Assembly: GCA_020853795.1 (NCBI GenBank)
Contig: JADYYF010000108.1
Location: 1 to 52,181, forward strand
Length of the DNA stretch: 52,181 nt
Reading direction: 5' to 3'
Source: Candidatus Zixiibacteriota bacterium
Lineage (GTDB): Bacteria; Zixibacteria; MSB-5A5; CAIYYT01
Part shown: positions 8,025 to 17,500 of the stretch, in pieces
Position numbering within the stretch: the stretch's first letter is position 1
How the letters are laid out: every line of letters starts with the position of its first letter
Translations under genes and position numbers: made by a program
The notes under the pieces: model-generated
What the model saw: the letters and a program-made list of their open reading frames with translations, nothing else
Told to the model about the DNA's origin: nothing
Databases searched by the model: none

Positions 8025-9935
8025 ATGACAGATAAAATCATTGGTATCGACCTCGGTACGACCAACTCGTGCTTGTCCGTAATGGAAGGCAACGAGCCGG
8101 TTGTCATCCCTAATGCCGAGGGCGGCCGCACCACGCCATCAGTGGTCGGTCTTAAGGCCGGCGAACGCCTGGTCGGCCAGATTGCCAAACGGCAGGCGAT
8201 CACCAACCCGCTTAACACCGTGTTCTCGGTGAAGCGGTTTATGGGACGGCAATACGACGAAGTTACCGAGGAAATCAAGAATTTCCCGTACAAAGTCAAA
8301 CGTGCCGCCAACGGCTTGGCCGCGATTGAGATCGAAGGTCGGGACTACACGCCGCAGGAAATCTCGGCGATGATCCTCGGTAAACTCAAGCAAGCCGCCG
8401 AGGACTATCTCGGCCAAAAGGTGACCAAGGCCGTCATCACGGTGCCGGCGTACTTCAACGACGCCCAACGCCAGGCCACCAAGGACGCCGGCAAGATCGC
8501 CGGGCTCGAAGTGATGCGCATCATCAACGAGCCGACCGCCGCGGCGCTGGCCTATGGTCTCGACAAGAAAAAGGCGCAGAAGATCGCCGTGTTCGACCTT
8601 GGCGGCGGCACCTTCGACATCTCGATCCTCGAACTCGGGGACGGGGTGTTTGAAGTGCTCTCCACCAACGGCGACACCCACCTCGGCGGCGATGACTTCG
8701 ACAAGCGCATCATCGACTGGATGGTCGCGGAATTCAAAAAGTCTGACGGCATTGATCTGTCGAAAGACCCGATGGCACTCCAGCGCCTGAAGGAAGCTGC
8801 CGAAAAGGCCAAGATCGAACTGTCGACGGTGAAGGAGACAACGATCAATCTACCGTTTGTCACGGCGGATGCCTCCGGCCCGCGCCATCTGAACCTGTCG
8901 CTGACGCGCGCCAAGTTCGAAGGCATGGTCGAGGACTTGGTCGCGCGCTGCATGAATCCGGTCAAGAAGGCCATGGCCGACGCCAAGGTGTCGAGTACCG
9001 AAATCGGTGAAGTCGTCCTGGTCGGCGGTATGACCCGCATGCCGAAAGTGGTGGAGGAAGTGGAACGCTTCTTCGGCCGCGAAGCACACAAGGGCGTGAA
9101 TCCGGACGAGGTTGTCGCCATCGGCGCTGCAATTCAGGGCGGCGTCCTGGCCGGCGACGTCAAGGACGTGCTGTTGCTCGATGTGACTCCGCTGTCGCTC
9201 GGACTCGAAACGCTCGGCGGCGTCTTTACCAAGTTGATCGAACGCAACACGACCATCCCAACCAAGAAGGCACAGGTCTTCTCAACCGCTGCGGACTCGC
9301 AGACGTCGGTCGAGATTCACGTGCTGCAGGGCGAACGCGAAATGGCGCTCGACAATCGCACCATCGGCCGCTTCATTCTCGACGGCATCCCGGCCGCGCC
9401 GCGCGGCGTGCCGCAGATCGATGTCACCTTCGACATCGATGCCAACGGCATTCTCAATGTCTCGGCGCGCGATCTCGGCACCGGCAAGGTGCAGAACATT
9501 CGCATCGAGTCCTCTTCCGGGCTCTCCAAACCGGAAATCGAGAAAATGGTGCGCGATGCTGAAGCGAACGTCGAGGCCGACCGCAAGCGCAAGGCCGACG
9601 TTGAGACGAAGAACAACGCCGACCAGATGGCGTTCCAGTGCGAGAAGTTCGTCAAGGAGAGCGGCGATAAAATCGACGCTTCCGCCAAAGCGGACCTCGA
9701 ACGCCAGATCGAGAAGCTGAAAGAGCTGGTCATGGGTTCTGACTTCGCCGCGATGAAGGCCGAGACCGAGCGCCTGCAAACGATCATGCAGAACGCCGCG
9801 TCACAGCTCTACCAGCAGGCGGCGCAGCAGCGCACGCAGTCAGCCCCGCCGCAGGGCGAGCCGGCTTCCGGCTCGACCCAGCAGTCGCAAGCGGGCGGGG
9901 AAGCGGTCGACGCCGACTACGAAGTCGTGAAATAA
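8025..9935 (+). CDS. dnaK: Molecular chaperone DnaK (Hsp70)
   Basis: The product has 636 residues from ATG 8025, preceded by AAAGGAG; the longer frame from 7980 would begin inside the terminator region and is rejected. The N-terminal ATPase domain shows all Hsp70 signatures: [11 protein letters not shown] at 6-16, [20 protein letters not shown], the phosphate-2 loop [13 protein letters not shown] and [12 protein letters not shown]. The substrate-binding domain begins after the linker [13 protein letters not shown], and a helical lid ends in a Gln-rich tail with C-terminal VDADYEVVK, close to the EEVD-like end of bacterial DnaK. No dnaJ or grpE lies next to it. It is probably expressed by read-through from hsp20 and ends at the hairpin at 9961. 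Confidence 0.99.
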   Translation: MTDKIIGIDLGTTNSCLSVMEGNEPVVIPNAEGGRTTPSVVGLKAGERLVGQIAKRQAITNPLNTVFSVKRFMGRQYDEVTEEIKNFPYKVKRAANGLAAIEIEGRDYTPQEISAMILGKLKQAAEDYLGQKVTKAVITVPAYFNDAQRQATKDAGKIAGLEVMRIINEPTAAALAYGLDKKKAQKIAVFDLGGGTFDISILELGDGVFEVLSTNGDTHLGGDDFDKRIIDWMVAEFKKSDGIDLSKDPMALQRLKEAAEKAKIELSTVKETTINLPFVTADASGPRHLNLSLTRAKFEGMVEDLVARCMNPVKKAMADAKVSSTEIGEVVLVGGMTRMPKVVEEVERFFGREAHKGVNPDEVVAIGAAIQGGVLAGDVKDVLLLDVTPLSLGLETLGGVFTKLIERNTTIPTKKAQVFSTAADSQTSVEIHVLQGEREMALDNRTIGRFILDGIPAAPRGVPQIDVTFDIDANGILNVSARDLGTGKVQNIRIESSSGLSKPEIEKMVRDAEANVEADRKRKADVETKNNADQMAFQCEKFVKESGDKIDASAKADLERQIEKLKELVMGSDFAAMKAETERLQTIMQNAASQLYQQAAQQRTQSAPPQGEPASGSTQQSQAGGEAVDADYEVVK

Positions 9936-9960
9936 CCGCGCCACGTCTGTACATCCACTG

Positions 9961-9997
9961 ACGCCGTCGGGAGACTCTCCCGGCGGCGTTCTGCTTT
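9961..9997 (+). terminator. Terminator after dnaK
   Basis: A 13-bp stem (9961-9973 with 9977-9989, one T-G wobble) around loop ACT is followed by TCTGCTTT. It is a strong intrinsic terminator 25 bases after the dnaK stop. Confidence 0.85.
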
Positions 9998-10063
9998 CCG
10001 ACCGCTGGAACTCTCGCCGCGGGATCGGTTGCATCGGGACGACCTCCACCCGCGACTTTCTCG

Positions 10064-10092
10064 TTGCGTGCAATTCCATGGCTTTGTATTAT
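10064..10092 (+). promoter_or_regulatory. Sigma-70 type promoter for the TPR gene
   Basis: TTGCGT (10064-10069), a 17-base spacer and TATTAT (10087-10092). The -10 matches 5 of 6 consensus bases and the -35 matches 3. The predicted start near 10099 leaves a ~47-base leader ending in the Shine-Dalgarno GAGGAGGAGG. Confidence 0.5.
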
Positions 10093-10145
10093 AGACCTAT
10101 ATTGGTAATATTCAATTCTGTACTATCCGCGAAGAGGAGGAGGAT

Positions 10146-11810
10146 ATGCGGACACAACCCTGGAAAATCACCGCACTCATGCTGATCAGTATCGCTCTGC
10201 TCGCAGCGTCGGCAGGCGCCTGCCCGTATTGCGGCAAGAACCGGGCGTACCTGGACTCGATGCCGACCAAACTTATGGACGGCCGCGGCAACCACCACCA
10301 CCCGGTCAGCACCAACAACACCGAGGCGCAGGCCTACTTCGATCAAGGCCTGACCATGTGCTACGCCTTCAACCACGACGAGGCAATCCGCTCGTTCCGC
10401 AAAGCGGCCGCGCTTGACTCGAATCTGGCGATGGCGTACTGGGGCATCGCCTACGCACTCGGCACCAACTACAACCGCCCGATCGATTCGCTGCAGGCGG
10501 CCGGCGCGCTGGAGGCCATCAGCAAAGCCCAGCAACTGGCTCAGTATGCCCCGCAAGCTGAGCGCGACTACATCGCGGCCATGGCCAAACGCTACACCGG
10601 CGGCGCCAAGGCAGACTACGTGAAGAACGAGGTGGCCTACCGCGACGCGATGAAAGAGCTGGCTGCCAAGTACCCCGACGATATGGACGCGCTCACCATC
10701 TACGGCGAAAGCATGATGAACCTGAAGCCATGGCAATTGTGGAAGCCGGACGGCTCGCCGGAAGAGGGGACACCGGAAATCGTCGCCGCCCTGGAGAAAG
10801 TGCTTCAGCGCAATCCCGACCATCCCGGCGCCAATCATTACTACATTCACGCTGTCGAAGCTTCGCGCTATCCTGACAAGGCCCTCGCCAGCGCTCACCG
10901 TCTGGAGAATCTGGTTCCGGTCGCTGGGCATCTGGTGCACATGCCGGCGCACACCTACATCCGCACTGGCGATTACATGGGCGCCGTCGAAGCAAATCGC
11001 CGGGCCGTCCACATGGACAGCCTTTACGTCAATGAAGGCGGTGTCGGATTCTATGGGCTGGTCTACTTCCCGCACAACCTCCATTTCCTGGCTGTCTCGT
11101 CGGCGATCGCCGGCCGTTATCAGGAAGCGATGCAGGCGGTGGATCTGCTGGAGAAGAACGTCTTTCCGTACGCCAATGTCGACCCGATGATGGGCATTCT
11201 CGTACCGACGCGCTATTTCGTGCTGCTGCTGTTCAACAAGTGGGACGAGATCCTGAAGACCAATGTGCCGGATCACGGCTATGTGCTGACGCAGGCCATT
11301 CAGCGCTTTGCTCACGGCATGGCGTATGCCGCGAAGAAGGATATCAAGAAGGCCAATGCTGAATTGGCTCAGGTTCGCACGCTCACCGCGAACTTGCCGG
11401 CTGGCTGTTACTTGAGCATGAACAATGACGCCCGCAATGCCGTGCCGATCATGGTCAACATGCTCAGCGGCGCCATTGCCGAAGCGGAGGGCAAGATCGC
11501 CGACGCCGAAAAATCTCTGCGCGACGCCGTGGCGGCACAGGATTCGTTGCGCTACGACGAACCGGAGGGATGGTACTTCAATGCTCGCGAAGCCCTCGCG
11601 GCGTTGCTCCTGCGCAATGGTCGAGCTGCGGATGCCGAGAAGTTGTTCCGCGCTGAACTCGTCGCACACCCGCGCGCCGGCCGCGCCCTCTACGGACTCT
11701 GGCAGTCGCTCGAGCAACAAGGTCGTGTTGCTGATGCGCAGCACGTTCGACTGGAGTTCGAGCGCGCTTGGCGCGACGCCGATGTCGAACTGCAATTGTC
11801 CGAGCTTTGA
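10146..11810 (+). CDS. Secreted tetratricopeptide-repeat protein
   Basis: The 554-residue protein has a strong Shine-Dalgarno (AGGAGGAGG). A signal peptide (residues 1-24) ends at GAC; the mature N-terminus carries CPYCG and a His cluster (NHHHP), which suggests metal or redox chemistry but is not diagnostic. TPR-like helical pairs follow, for example AQAYFDQGLTMCYAFNHDEA and SFRKAAALDSNLAMAYWGIA, with a second set near the C-terminus (NGRAADAEKLFRAELVAHPRA). Similar TPR proteins with the YFDQGL-x-YAFNHDEA-RSF pattern are common in environmental bacteria with no assigned function (recalled). It forms its own transcription unit, with a promoter before and a 14-bp terminator after. Confidence 0.88.
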   Translation: MRTQPWKITALMLISIALLAASAGACPYCGKNRAYLDSMPTKLMDGRGNHHHPVSTNNTEAQAYFDQGLTMCYAFNHDEAIRSFRKAAALDSNLAMAYWGIAYALGTNYNRPIDSLQAAGALEAISKAQQLAQYAPQAERDYIAAMAKRYTGGAKADYVKNEVAYRDAMKELAAKYPDDMDALTIYGESMMNLKPWQLWKPDGSPEEGTPEIVAALEKVLQRNPDHPGANHYYIHAVEASRYPDKALASAHRLENLVPVAGHLVHMPAHTYIRTGDYMGAVEANRRAVHMDSLYVNEGGVGFYGLVYFPHNLHFLAVSSAIAGRYQEAMQAVDLLEKNVFPYANVDPMMGILVPTRYFVLLLFNKWDEILKTNVPDHGYVLTQAIQRFAHGMAYAAKKDIKKANAELAQVRTLTANLPAGCYLSMNNDARNAVPIMVNMLSGAIAEAEGKIADAEKSLRDAVAAQDSLRYDEPEGWYFNAREALAALLLRNGRAADAEKLFRAELVAHPRAGRALYGLWQSLEQQGRVADAQHVRLEFERAWRDADVELQLSEL

Positions 11811-11827
11811 TTTCTACCCCAAAATCT

Positions 11828-11866
11828 ATGAAGAAGCCCTGTACTGGTCAGGGCTTCTTCATTTCA
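11828..11866 (+). terminator. Terminator after the TPR gene
   Basis: A perfect 14-bp inverted repeat, ATGAAGAAGCCCTG / CAGGGCTTCTTCAT, encloses the 7-base loop TACTGGT. The flanks are A-rich on the left and weakly T-rich on the right (ATTTC), so it may work mainly rightward. Confidence 0.8.
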
Positions 11867-11970
11867 CCGCAGACCTCGCCACAAGCCGCACAAGACCATC
11901 AAGATAGGGCTAATATCTAAAGCAAACATTTAAGCGACTGAATTAGCCGCGAATTGTGCCAGAGTTTTAG

Positions 11971-11999
11971 TTGACAACTTCGCCAGTCGCCTGTATCTA
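11971..11999 (+). promoter_or_regulatory. Sigma-70 promoter of the dtd-rlmH operon
   Basis: TTGACA (perfect, 11971-11976), a 17-base spacer and TATCTA (11994-11999). The predicted start near 12006 lies only ~15 bases before ATG 12021, just including the GAGGAG ribosome site. No other promoter is visible before 20153, so this probably drives all eight genes. Confidence 0.75.
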
Positions 12000-12020
12000 A
12001 GTCGCCTGTGAGGAGTGTCG

Positions 12021-12473
12021 ATGCGGCTTGTGATTCAGCGGGTGAAGTGGGCGCGGGTGGAAGTAGAAAGTGAAGTCGTCGGCGCTATCGATACCGGGCT
12101 CTTGGTGTTAGTCGGAGCCACTCACACGGACTCGGAGCGCGATGCCGAACTGCTGGCCGAGCGTACGGTCAATCTCCGAATCTTCCAAGACGAGCAGGAC
12201 AAGATGAATTTGTCGCTGCTTGACGTTGGGGGAAGTGTCCTTGCGGTGAGTCAGTTCACCTTATATGCCGACACGCGGCGCGGGCGCCGACCGGCGTTCA
12301 CCGACGCGATGGAGCCCCAATGCGCTCAGCAGATGTTTGAGCACTACAAGGCTGCGCTGGCCCGGCACGGCGTGCGTGTCGCCTCCGGCGTGTTTGGCGC
12401 ACGGATGGACGTATCACTCTGTAACGAGGGACCCGTGACGATCATTCTCAATTCGGAAGAGAAGCGATCATGA
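12021..12473 (+). CDS. dtd: D-aminoacyl-tRNA deacylase
   Basis: The product has 150 residues from ATG 12021, the usual DTD length (the in-frame GTG at 12015 overlaps the ribosome site). DTD hydrolyses D-aminoacyl-tRNA and glycyl-tRNA-Ala in the cytoplasm and protects translation. Both family motifs are intact: SQFTL at 77-81, with the catalytic-site Ser-Gln, and NEGPVT at 135-140, the Gly-cisPro motif that enforces chirality. The N-terminus MRLVIQRV is canonical. It is the first gene of an eight-gene operon; its TGA overlaps the ATG of maf (ATGA), implying coupled translation. Confidence 0.97.
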   Translation: MRLVIQRVKWARVEVESEVVGAIDTGLLVLVGATHTDSERDAELLAERTVNLRIFQDEQDKMNLSLLDVGGSVLAVSQFTLYADTRRGRRPAFTDAMEPQCAQQMFEHYKAALARHGVRVASGVFGARMDVSLCNEGPVTIILNSEEKRS

Positions 12474-13108
12474 CGTGTATGACGGAATCAAAGCGGTTTG
12501 TTCTCAGTGTCGATCCGGCAATTCGCGCTGAGTTGGCGCGCTTGCTTGACGGCGAGATTGTGACGCTCGCCTCGGGTTCGCCGCGCCGGCGTGAAATTCT
12601 CAGGCTGGCAGGGCTTCGATGCCGCATTGTTGTCCCGGAAATTGACGAGACGTTTCCGGACGGCATCGAGCCGCGGCGCATTGCGCTCGATCTGGCGCGG
12701 CAAAAACTGGAGACGATTGCTCCCGACGGCACTCTGACGGTCGCGGCGGATACCATCGTCGTCCTCGATGAACATGTGCTTGGCAAACCGGAACATCGCG
12801 AGGACGCGATCCGGATGCTCAAACAGTTGTCGGGACGGCGCCACTATGTCCTGACGGCACTGGCGGTGTGCGACCGCAATGACCGGATACTGGTTGATGG
12901 CGAGAAAAGCTTTGTCACCTTTCATGCCCCGAACGATGAAGCGATCGCGCGCTACGTGGATACGGGTGAGCCGATGGACAAGGCCGGCGCCTACGGCATC
13001 CAAGGGATGGGCGAGTTGCTGGTTGAACGTCTGGAGGGAAGCCTGCTCAATGTGATCGGCTTTCCCATTGAACTCTTCTTACGAATGGTGAGGGAGCTGC
13101 GACAGTGA
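12470..13108 (+). CDS. maf: Maf-type nucleoside triphosphate pyrophosphatase
   Basis: The 212-residue product begins at ATG 12470, overlapping dtd; ATG 12479 is an alternative start. Maf enzymes hydrolyse modified or canonical (d)NTPs to monophosphates and are linked to septum control. Motifs seen: [12 protein letters not shown] (phosphate-binding loop), EIDETFPDG, the metal-site [16 protein letters not shown], and the GYGIQG-like [12 protein letters not shown]. The first ~33 residues extend beyond the usual Maf N-terminus, so a later start is possible. It overlaps the next gene by GTGA. Confidence 0.96.
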   Translation: MTCMTESKRFVLSVDPAIRAELARLLDGEIVTLASGSPRRREILRLAGLRCRIVVPEIDETFPDGIEPRRIALDLARQKLETIAPDGTLTVAADTIVVLDEHVLGKPEHREDAIRMLKQLSGRRHYVLTALAVCDRNDRILVDGEKSFVTFHAPNDEAIARYVDTGEPMDKAGAYGIQGMGELLVERLEGSLLNVIGFPIELFLRMVRELRQ

Positions 13109-13977
13109 CATTCGAATTCGGTTCGGACGAAGATATCAAAACGATTGGCGAGTACCTTCGGCGGAAACGCGAGGCGCGGGAATTGTCGTTGGAGGACGTG
13201 GCCTCAAGCATCAAGATCCACGCACGCTATCTGGCGGCGATTGAAGAAAGCCGCGATCAGGACTTGCCGAGTCCGGTCTACAAAGAGCTGTTCCTCAAGT
13301 CCTACGCTGACTTCCTCGGTGTCTCCCTAGACGAGCTGTTGCTGCGACTGCCGGAGCTGGAGCCGCAACCGGTCGCCGAGGAAGCCGATCAGGCTGGTGA
13401 GCCGACGAAAGTGACGCCGCGAGCACAGCCAAACGTGACGCCGCGTGCCCAACCAAACGTGACACCGGTGCAGGCGCCTTTGACGGAACGCAAGCGTAAG
13501 CGCGGCCGGCCGTTCCTGATTCTCTTTTTGGGGTTGGTTGCGATCGGTGTCGGGCTATTTGGGCTCAAATACTATCGCGACAATTTCATGAAAGTCGAAG
13601 ATCGCGTCACGCCGCCGGAAACGCCGCCGGTGACCGCGACAATTCCGGCGGACACGATCGCGGTGGATTCGACCGCCAATGTCGCCGCCACGCCGGAAAT
13701 GATGAATCTCCTGATGATCGGGAAGGGCGAATGCTGGCTGGAGGTGAGCATCGACGGCGATAGCAGCTTCTCCGAATTGCTGAAAGTGCCGGACACCCTC
13801 TGGTTCGCGATGCAAGACAGCATCTACTTCAAGCTGGGACGGGCCAATACCGTCGAAGTCTGGTGCAACGCTTTGCCATTGAGATTAGTACCACCTGATG
13901 ACGGCACCGTGCGGTCATTCACGATCACGCGGCAAAATTACCTGAGCCTGGTTGATAGCGCGAGGTTGGCGCCATGA
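13105..13977 (+). CDS. RodZ-like membrane protein with XRE-type HTH
   Basis: The 290-residue product has a GTG start overlapping the maf stop. Residues ~12-75 form a RodZ-type helix-turn-helix (IGEYLRRKREARELSLEDVA...IKIHARYLAAIEE) of the HTH_25 kind, which in RodZ binds MreB rather than DNA. Next comes a Pro/Gln linker with a 24-base tandem repeat, a basic stop (RKRKRGR), one membrane helix (about residues 136-156) and a C-terminal domain resembling the periplasmic DUF4115 domain of RodZ. It probably links the cytoskeleton to the elongation machinery. I withhold the symbol because the orthology is inferred from architecture. Confidence 0.88.
   Translation: MTFEFGSDEDIKTIGEYLRRKREARELSLEDVASSIKIHARYLAAIEESRDQDLPSPVYKELFLKSYADFLGVSLDELLLRLPELEPQPVAEEADQAGEPTKVTPRAQPNVTPRAQPNVTPVQAPLTERKRKRGRPFLILFLGLVAIGVGLFGLKYYRDNFMKVEDRVTPPETPPVTATIPADTIAVDSTANVAATPEMMNLLMIGKGECWLEVSIDGDSSFSELLKVPDTLWFAMQDSIYFKLGRANTVEVWCNALPLRLVPPDDGTVRSFTITRQNYLSLVDSARLAP
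13411..13470 (+). repeat. 24-base tandem repeat inside the rodZ-like gene
   Basis: Two 24-base units (13411-13434 and 13435-13458), differing at three positions, are followed by a half unit. They encode VTPRAQPN twice and then VTPVQAP, in the flexible linker between the HTH and the membrane helix. This is probably length-variable spacer DNA. Confidence 0.85.
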
Positions 13978-14543
13978 AGTTCCGGGAAAAACTGCAACAC
14001 TATTACGTGCAACTCAAGGCCCGCCAGCTGCGGATGACCGCTTATGAGTTTCCCTCCTCGATTCGCGGCAGCAAGCGCATTGTCGTGACGCTTCCTTTCG
14101 GCATCCAGACCAACAGCATCTTGCTGCGCATGGTGAGCGAGTTGTCCGTGATTTTTCCGAGCAGCGACCTGATGGTCGCGGTGCCCAGCGGCTGCACCGA
14201 AATCGCCCGCAAAACCGGCATCCATACGATTTCGCCCGACCTCTACGCGGCCAACATGATCGGCTTGCCGAAAGGCGAATTCTTCAAGAAGATCACCGAT
14301 TTTGATGCCTCGGTCTTTATCGATTTTGAAACCAAGAAGAATGTTTTCAACGCGCTGGTGGCGATCAACTCGAATGCCGCTTTGCGCATCGGCTTGGTCG
14401 GCGTCTGGGGCCCGCCGATACACAATTTTGAAATACGCTCAAGTTTCCAGCACGACGAACTCAAGGTCTATCGCAGCATGATCGACATGCTCGGTTCGAT
14501 TCAACTGACTTCGGTTATGCCGGATATTCGCGAGACTACCTAA
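13974..14543 (+). CDS. Unknown protein, possible GT9 (heptosyltransferase)-like half
   Basis: The 189-residue product overlaps the rodZ-like stop by ATGA. I do not recognise a named family with certainty. The segment FDASVFIDFETKKNVFNALV, followed by NAALRIGLVG, resembles the N-terminal Rossmann domain of glycosyltransferase family 9 heptosyltransferases (DVVID... LLA... RIGF), but the protein is about half the length of a GT9 enzyme and has no visible donor-binding domain. It may be a stand-alone GT9-like domain related to FCB proteins of this size. Its place between a cell-shape gene and smc suggests an envelope or division role, but that is inference. No signal peptide or membrane helix is seen. 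Confidence 0.75.
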   Translation: MKFREKLQHYYVQLKARQLRMTAYEFPSSIRGSKRIVVTLPFGIQTNSILLRMVSELSVIFPSSDLMVAVPSGCTEIARKTGIHTISPDLYAANMIGLPKGEFFKKITDFDASVFIDFETKKNVFNALVAINSNAALRIGLVGVWGPPIHNFEIRSSFQHDELKVYRSMIDMLGSIQLTSVMPDIRETT

Positions 14544-14564
14544 AACGGGAAGCAGGAGTCTACT

Positions 14565-17500
14565 TTGTATCTATCGGGATTAGAGATCATTGGATTTAAG
14601 TCGTTTCCGCTGAAAACCTCGGTCGAGTTCGCGAGCGGCATCACCGGCGTCGTCGGTCCCAACGGCTGCGGCAAAACGAATGTGCTTGACGCCATCCGCT
14701 GGGTGCTCGGCGAACAGCGCATTTCGATTCTGCGCGGCGGCAAAATGGAAGATGTGATTTTCGCCGGCACGCGCGAAATGAAACCGATCGGCATGGCCGA
14801 AGTCTCGCTGCACATCGTGAACAATCGCGGCGTCCTGCCCACCGAATACAACCACCTGACGCTCACCCGCCGCCTGTATCGCTCCGGCGAATCGGAGTAC
14901 TTGCTCAACAACGTCGTCTGTCGCTTGAAGGATATCACCGAGCTCTTCGCCGACACCGGCATGGGCTCGCACGCCTACTCGGCCATCGAGTTGGATATGG
15001 TCGAGGCGATCCTCTCCGACAAGGCCGATCAGCGCCGCATGCTGTTCGAGGAAGCCGCCGGGATCACCAAATACAAGCAGCGCAAGAAAGCGGCGCTGCG
15101 CAAACTCGAGGCGACCGAACATGATCTGCTGCGCCTGTCCGATATTCTGGCGGAAGTCTCATCGCAGGTCAGCGGCCTGAGCCGGCAGATGAAGCGGGCG
15201 GAGCGCTACAAGTCGCTGGAAGAACGCATCCGTACCGCCGGTCAGGTTCTGCTTAAAGAACGATACCGCCGTCTGAATCAGCAGCTCGACCACGTGCGCG
15301 ACGAGAAACGGGTCAGTCAGATCAAGCTGGCGGAATTGTCCGGCGAAATCGATAAGTGGGACCTGGCGCGTGAAGAGTATGCCGCGCAAGCCCTCGAACT
15401 GGGCGAGCAACTGCGACAGCTGCGCGAACGCAGCGAAAGCGTCGGCGCTGACTGCCATCGTCTGGAGACGGAGATTTCGGTCAATGACGAACGCATCAAG
15501 GCTGCGGCGATTGCCGACGACAGCGATCGCCGGGAAATTGAGAACATCCGCGGTAAACTCGATCAACTGGCCTCGGAAAAATCCGGTCTGACCGACCGCC
15601 TCGCCGCGCAGCGCCAGTCACTCGCGTCGGTCAATGCCGAGTTAGCCGAGGTCGAACAGCGATTGACGGCAAAATTCGCGGAATTGGACACCGCGCGGCG
15701 CTCCTCCCAGACGCACCAGCGCGACCTCTTCGAAATCGAAGGCCAACGCTCGATCAAAGAGCAGAGTCGGCTCCAGTTGGAACAGCAAATCAGCGAGCTG
15801 GACGAAACACAGGCACGCAATCGGGAAAAAGCCGAACAACTGCATGACGAATGCAATCGTGCCGAAGCGGAATCGGCGCGGCTCACCGCAATTCAAGACC
15901 AACTGCGCGCTCAGATCGCCGCCGGCGAATTGCGACAAACAGAGGTCGAGACCCGCCGCCGCGAGCTGGAGGAGGCAATCGCCGCCCGGCAGTCAACCCT
16001 CGCCAATCTCCGGCTCGAAGCGCGATCGCAGCAAGCGCAGATCGAAATTCTGGAGCGGATGATTGCCCATTACGAAGGTTACGGCTCAGGTGTGACTTCG
16101 ATTTTTGGCGCCCGCGATCAGATCGGCGGTGTGATCGATACCGCGGCCAACCTGATCGAAGGGCAGAGCGAATATCTGCGGGCGATCGAGACGGCGCTGG
16201 GCGAGGCCGCTCAATATGTCGTCGTCGAGTCGCGTCCTTCGGCCTACACTGCCATCGAGTTCCTTAAAACCCATGCCCACGGGCGGGTGACGTTTATCGT
16301 CAAGAGCGAGCTGGATGTCTGGACCAAGGATCGCAAGCTCGCGCGGCCGGGCGGCTTCGGTGGCCAGTTGGTGCCGGCCACCGATGTGATCCGCGTCAAG
16401 CCGGGATACGAGAAACTCGCCGACCTGCTCCTCGGTGACGTCTGGATCGTCCAGGATCGCGAGGCCGCCGAAAAGTTGATCGAGCTGGCACAAGGCGATT
16501 TGCGCGTCGTCACGCTCGACGGCGAATTCTACCGCGCCCGTCCGCTCCACGAGGGCGGGGGCACCGCGCAACTTCCGCTCTTGGGCCGTGATGCCGATCT
16601 GCAGCGCTTGCGTCAAGAGGACGCGGCAGTGACGGGACGCATCCAGGAACTCGAAGCGGAGATTCAGACTTTGCTGGACGCACGCGCGGAGATCGAGCTT
16701 GCCGGCCGCGAATTGGTGCAGGAGCTCTCCGAGCTCCGCAATCAGATGGCCGAGACCCAGATCCAGTCCGCCGGTATCGGCTTGAGTCTGCGCCAAGCCG
16801 CCACAGCGCTGGCGGAACTTCAAGCCGCCACCGAGCAGGGTCGGCTGAAGCTCGAATCGCTGCGCACCTCGCTCCAGGAACTTGCCTCCAATGTCTCCCA
16901 GTTAACTGCAGACTCGGCGAACAAGGCGCAGTTCCTTAATCAGCAATCAGCCACCGTCGAGTCGCTGGAGGCCGAAGTTGGTCGTCTATCGCAACAGATT
17001 GAAGACGAACGTCTGCGCTCGATTCGGTTGGCGACGGAAGTCAATTCCCTCGAAGGTAATTTGCGCCGCATCGACGAATTGACGCTTGAATTGGAGTCGC
17101 AACGCGATCGCCGCGCCGCCGCGATCGACTTGCGCGTTGAGGAAGTCGCCGTGCTGCAGAAGCATATCGCCGACTTGCGCGCGCAATTTGCCGAGCGGAC
17201 CCGAACGCGCGAGGAACTTAAGGCCAAAGAGCTGTCGTTGACCGTCCGGCAAGGCGAGCTCACCGAGAAGCAAGCGGAGTTCGATCAACTGGTGCGCAGT
17301 AATCGCAAGGCCCGCGACGAAGTCGCCGAATTCAATCAGCGCCTTCTCGTCAACGAAACCGAATTGCACGCGCGCTGGGAAGACGTCGCCCGGCAATTGA
17401 AGGAAACTTACGACATCGATGTCGCTGTCATGGTCATGCCGGAACCGCTGGCCGATGCCACCTTTCAGGAACTTGAGGCCGAGCTCGCCGACTGCCGCAA

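Noticed and set aside
10089-11795. 568-residue open frame on the minus strand across the TPR gene
   Set aside because: It exactly shadows a gene with signal peptide, ribosome site, promoter and terminator on the plus strand. Long antisense frames are expected in GC-rich DNA with this codon use.
13411-13470. CRISPR-like or mobile repeat in the rodZ-like gene
   Set aside because: Direct tandem in-frame repeats without spacers; they simply encode a repeated linker peptide.
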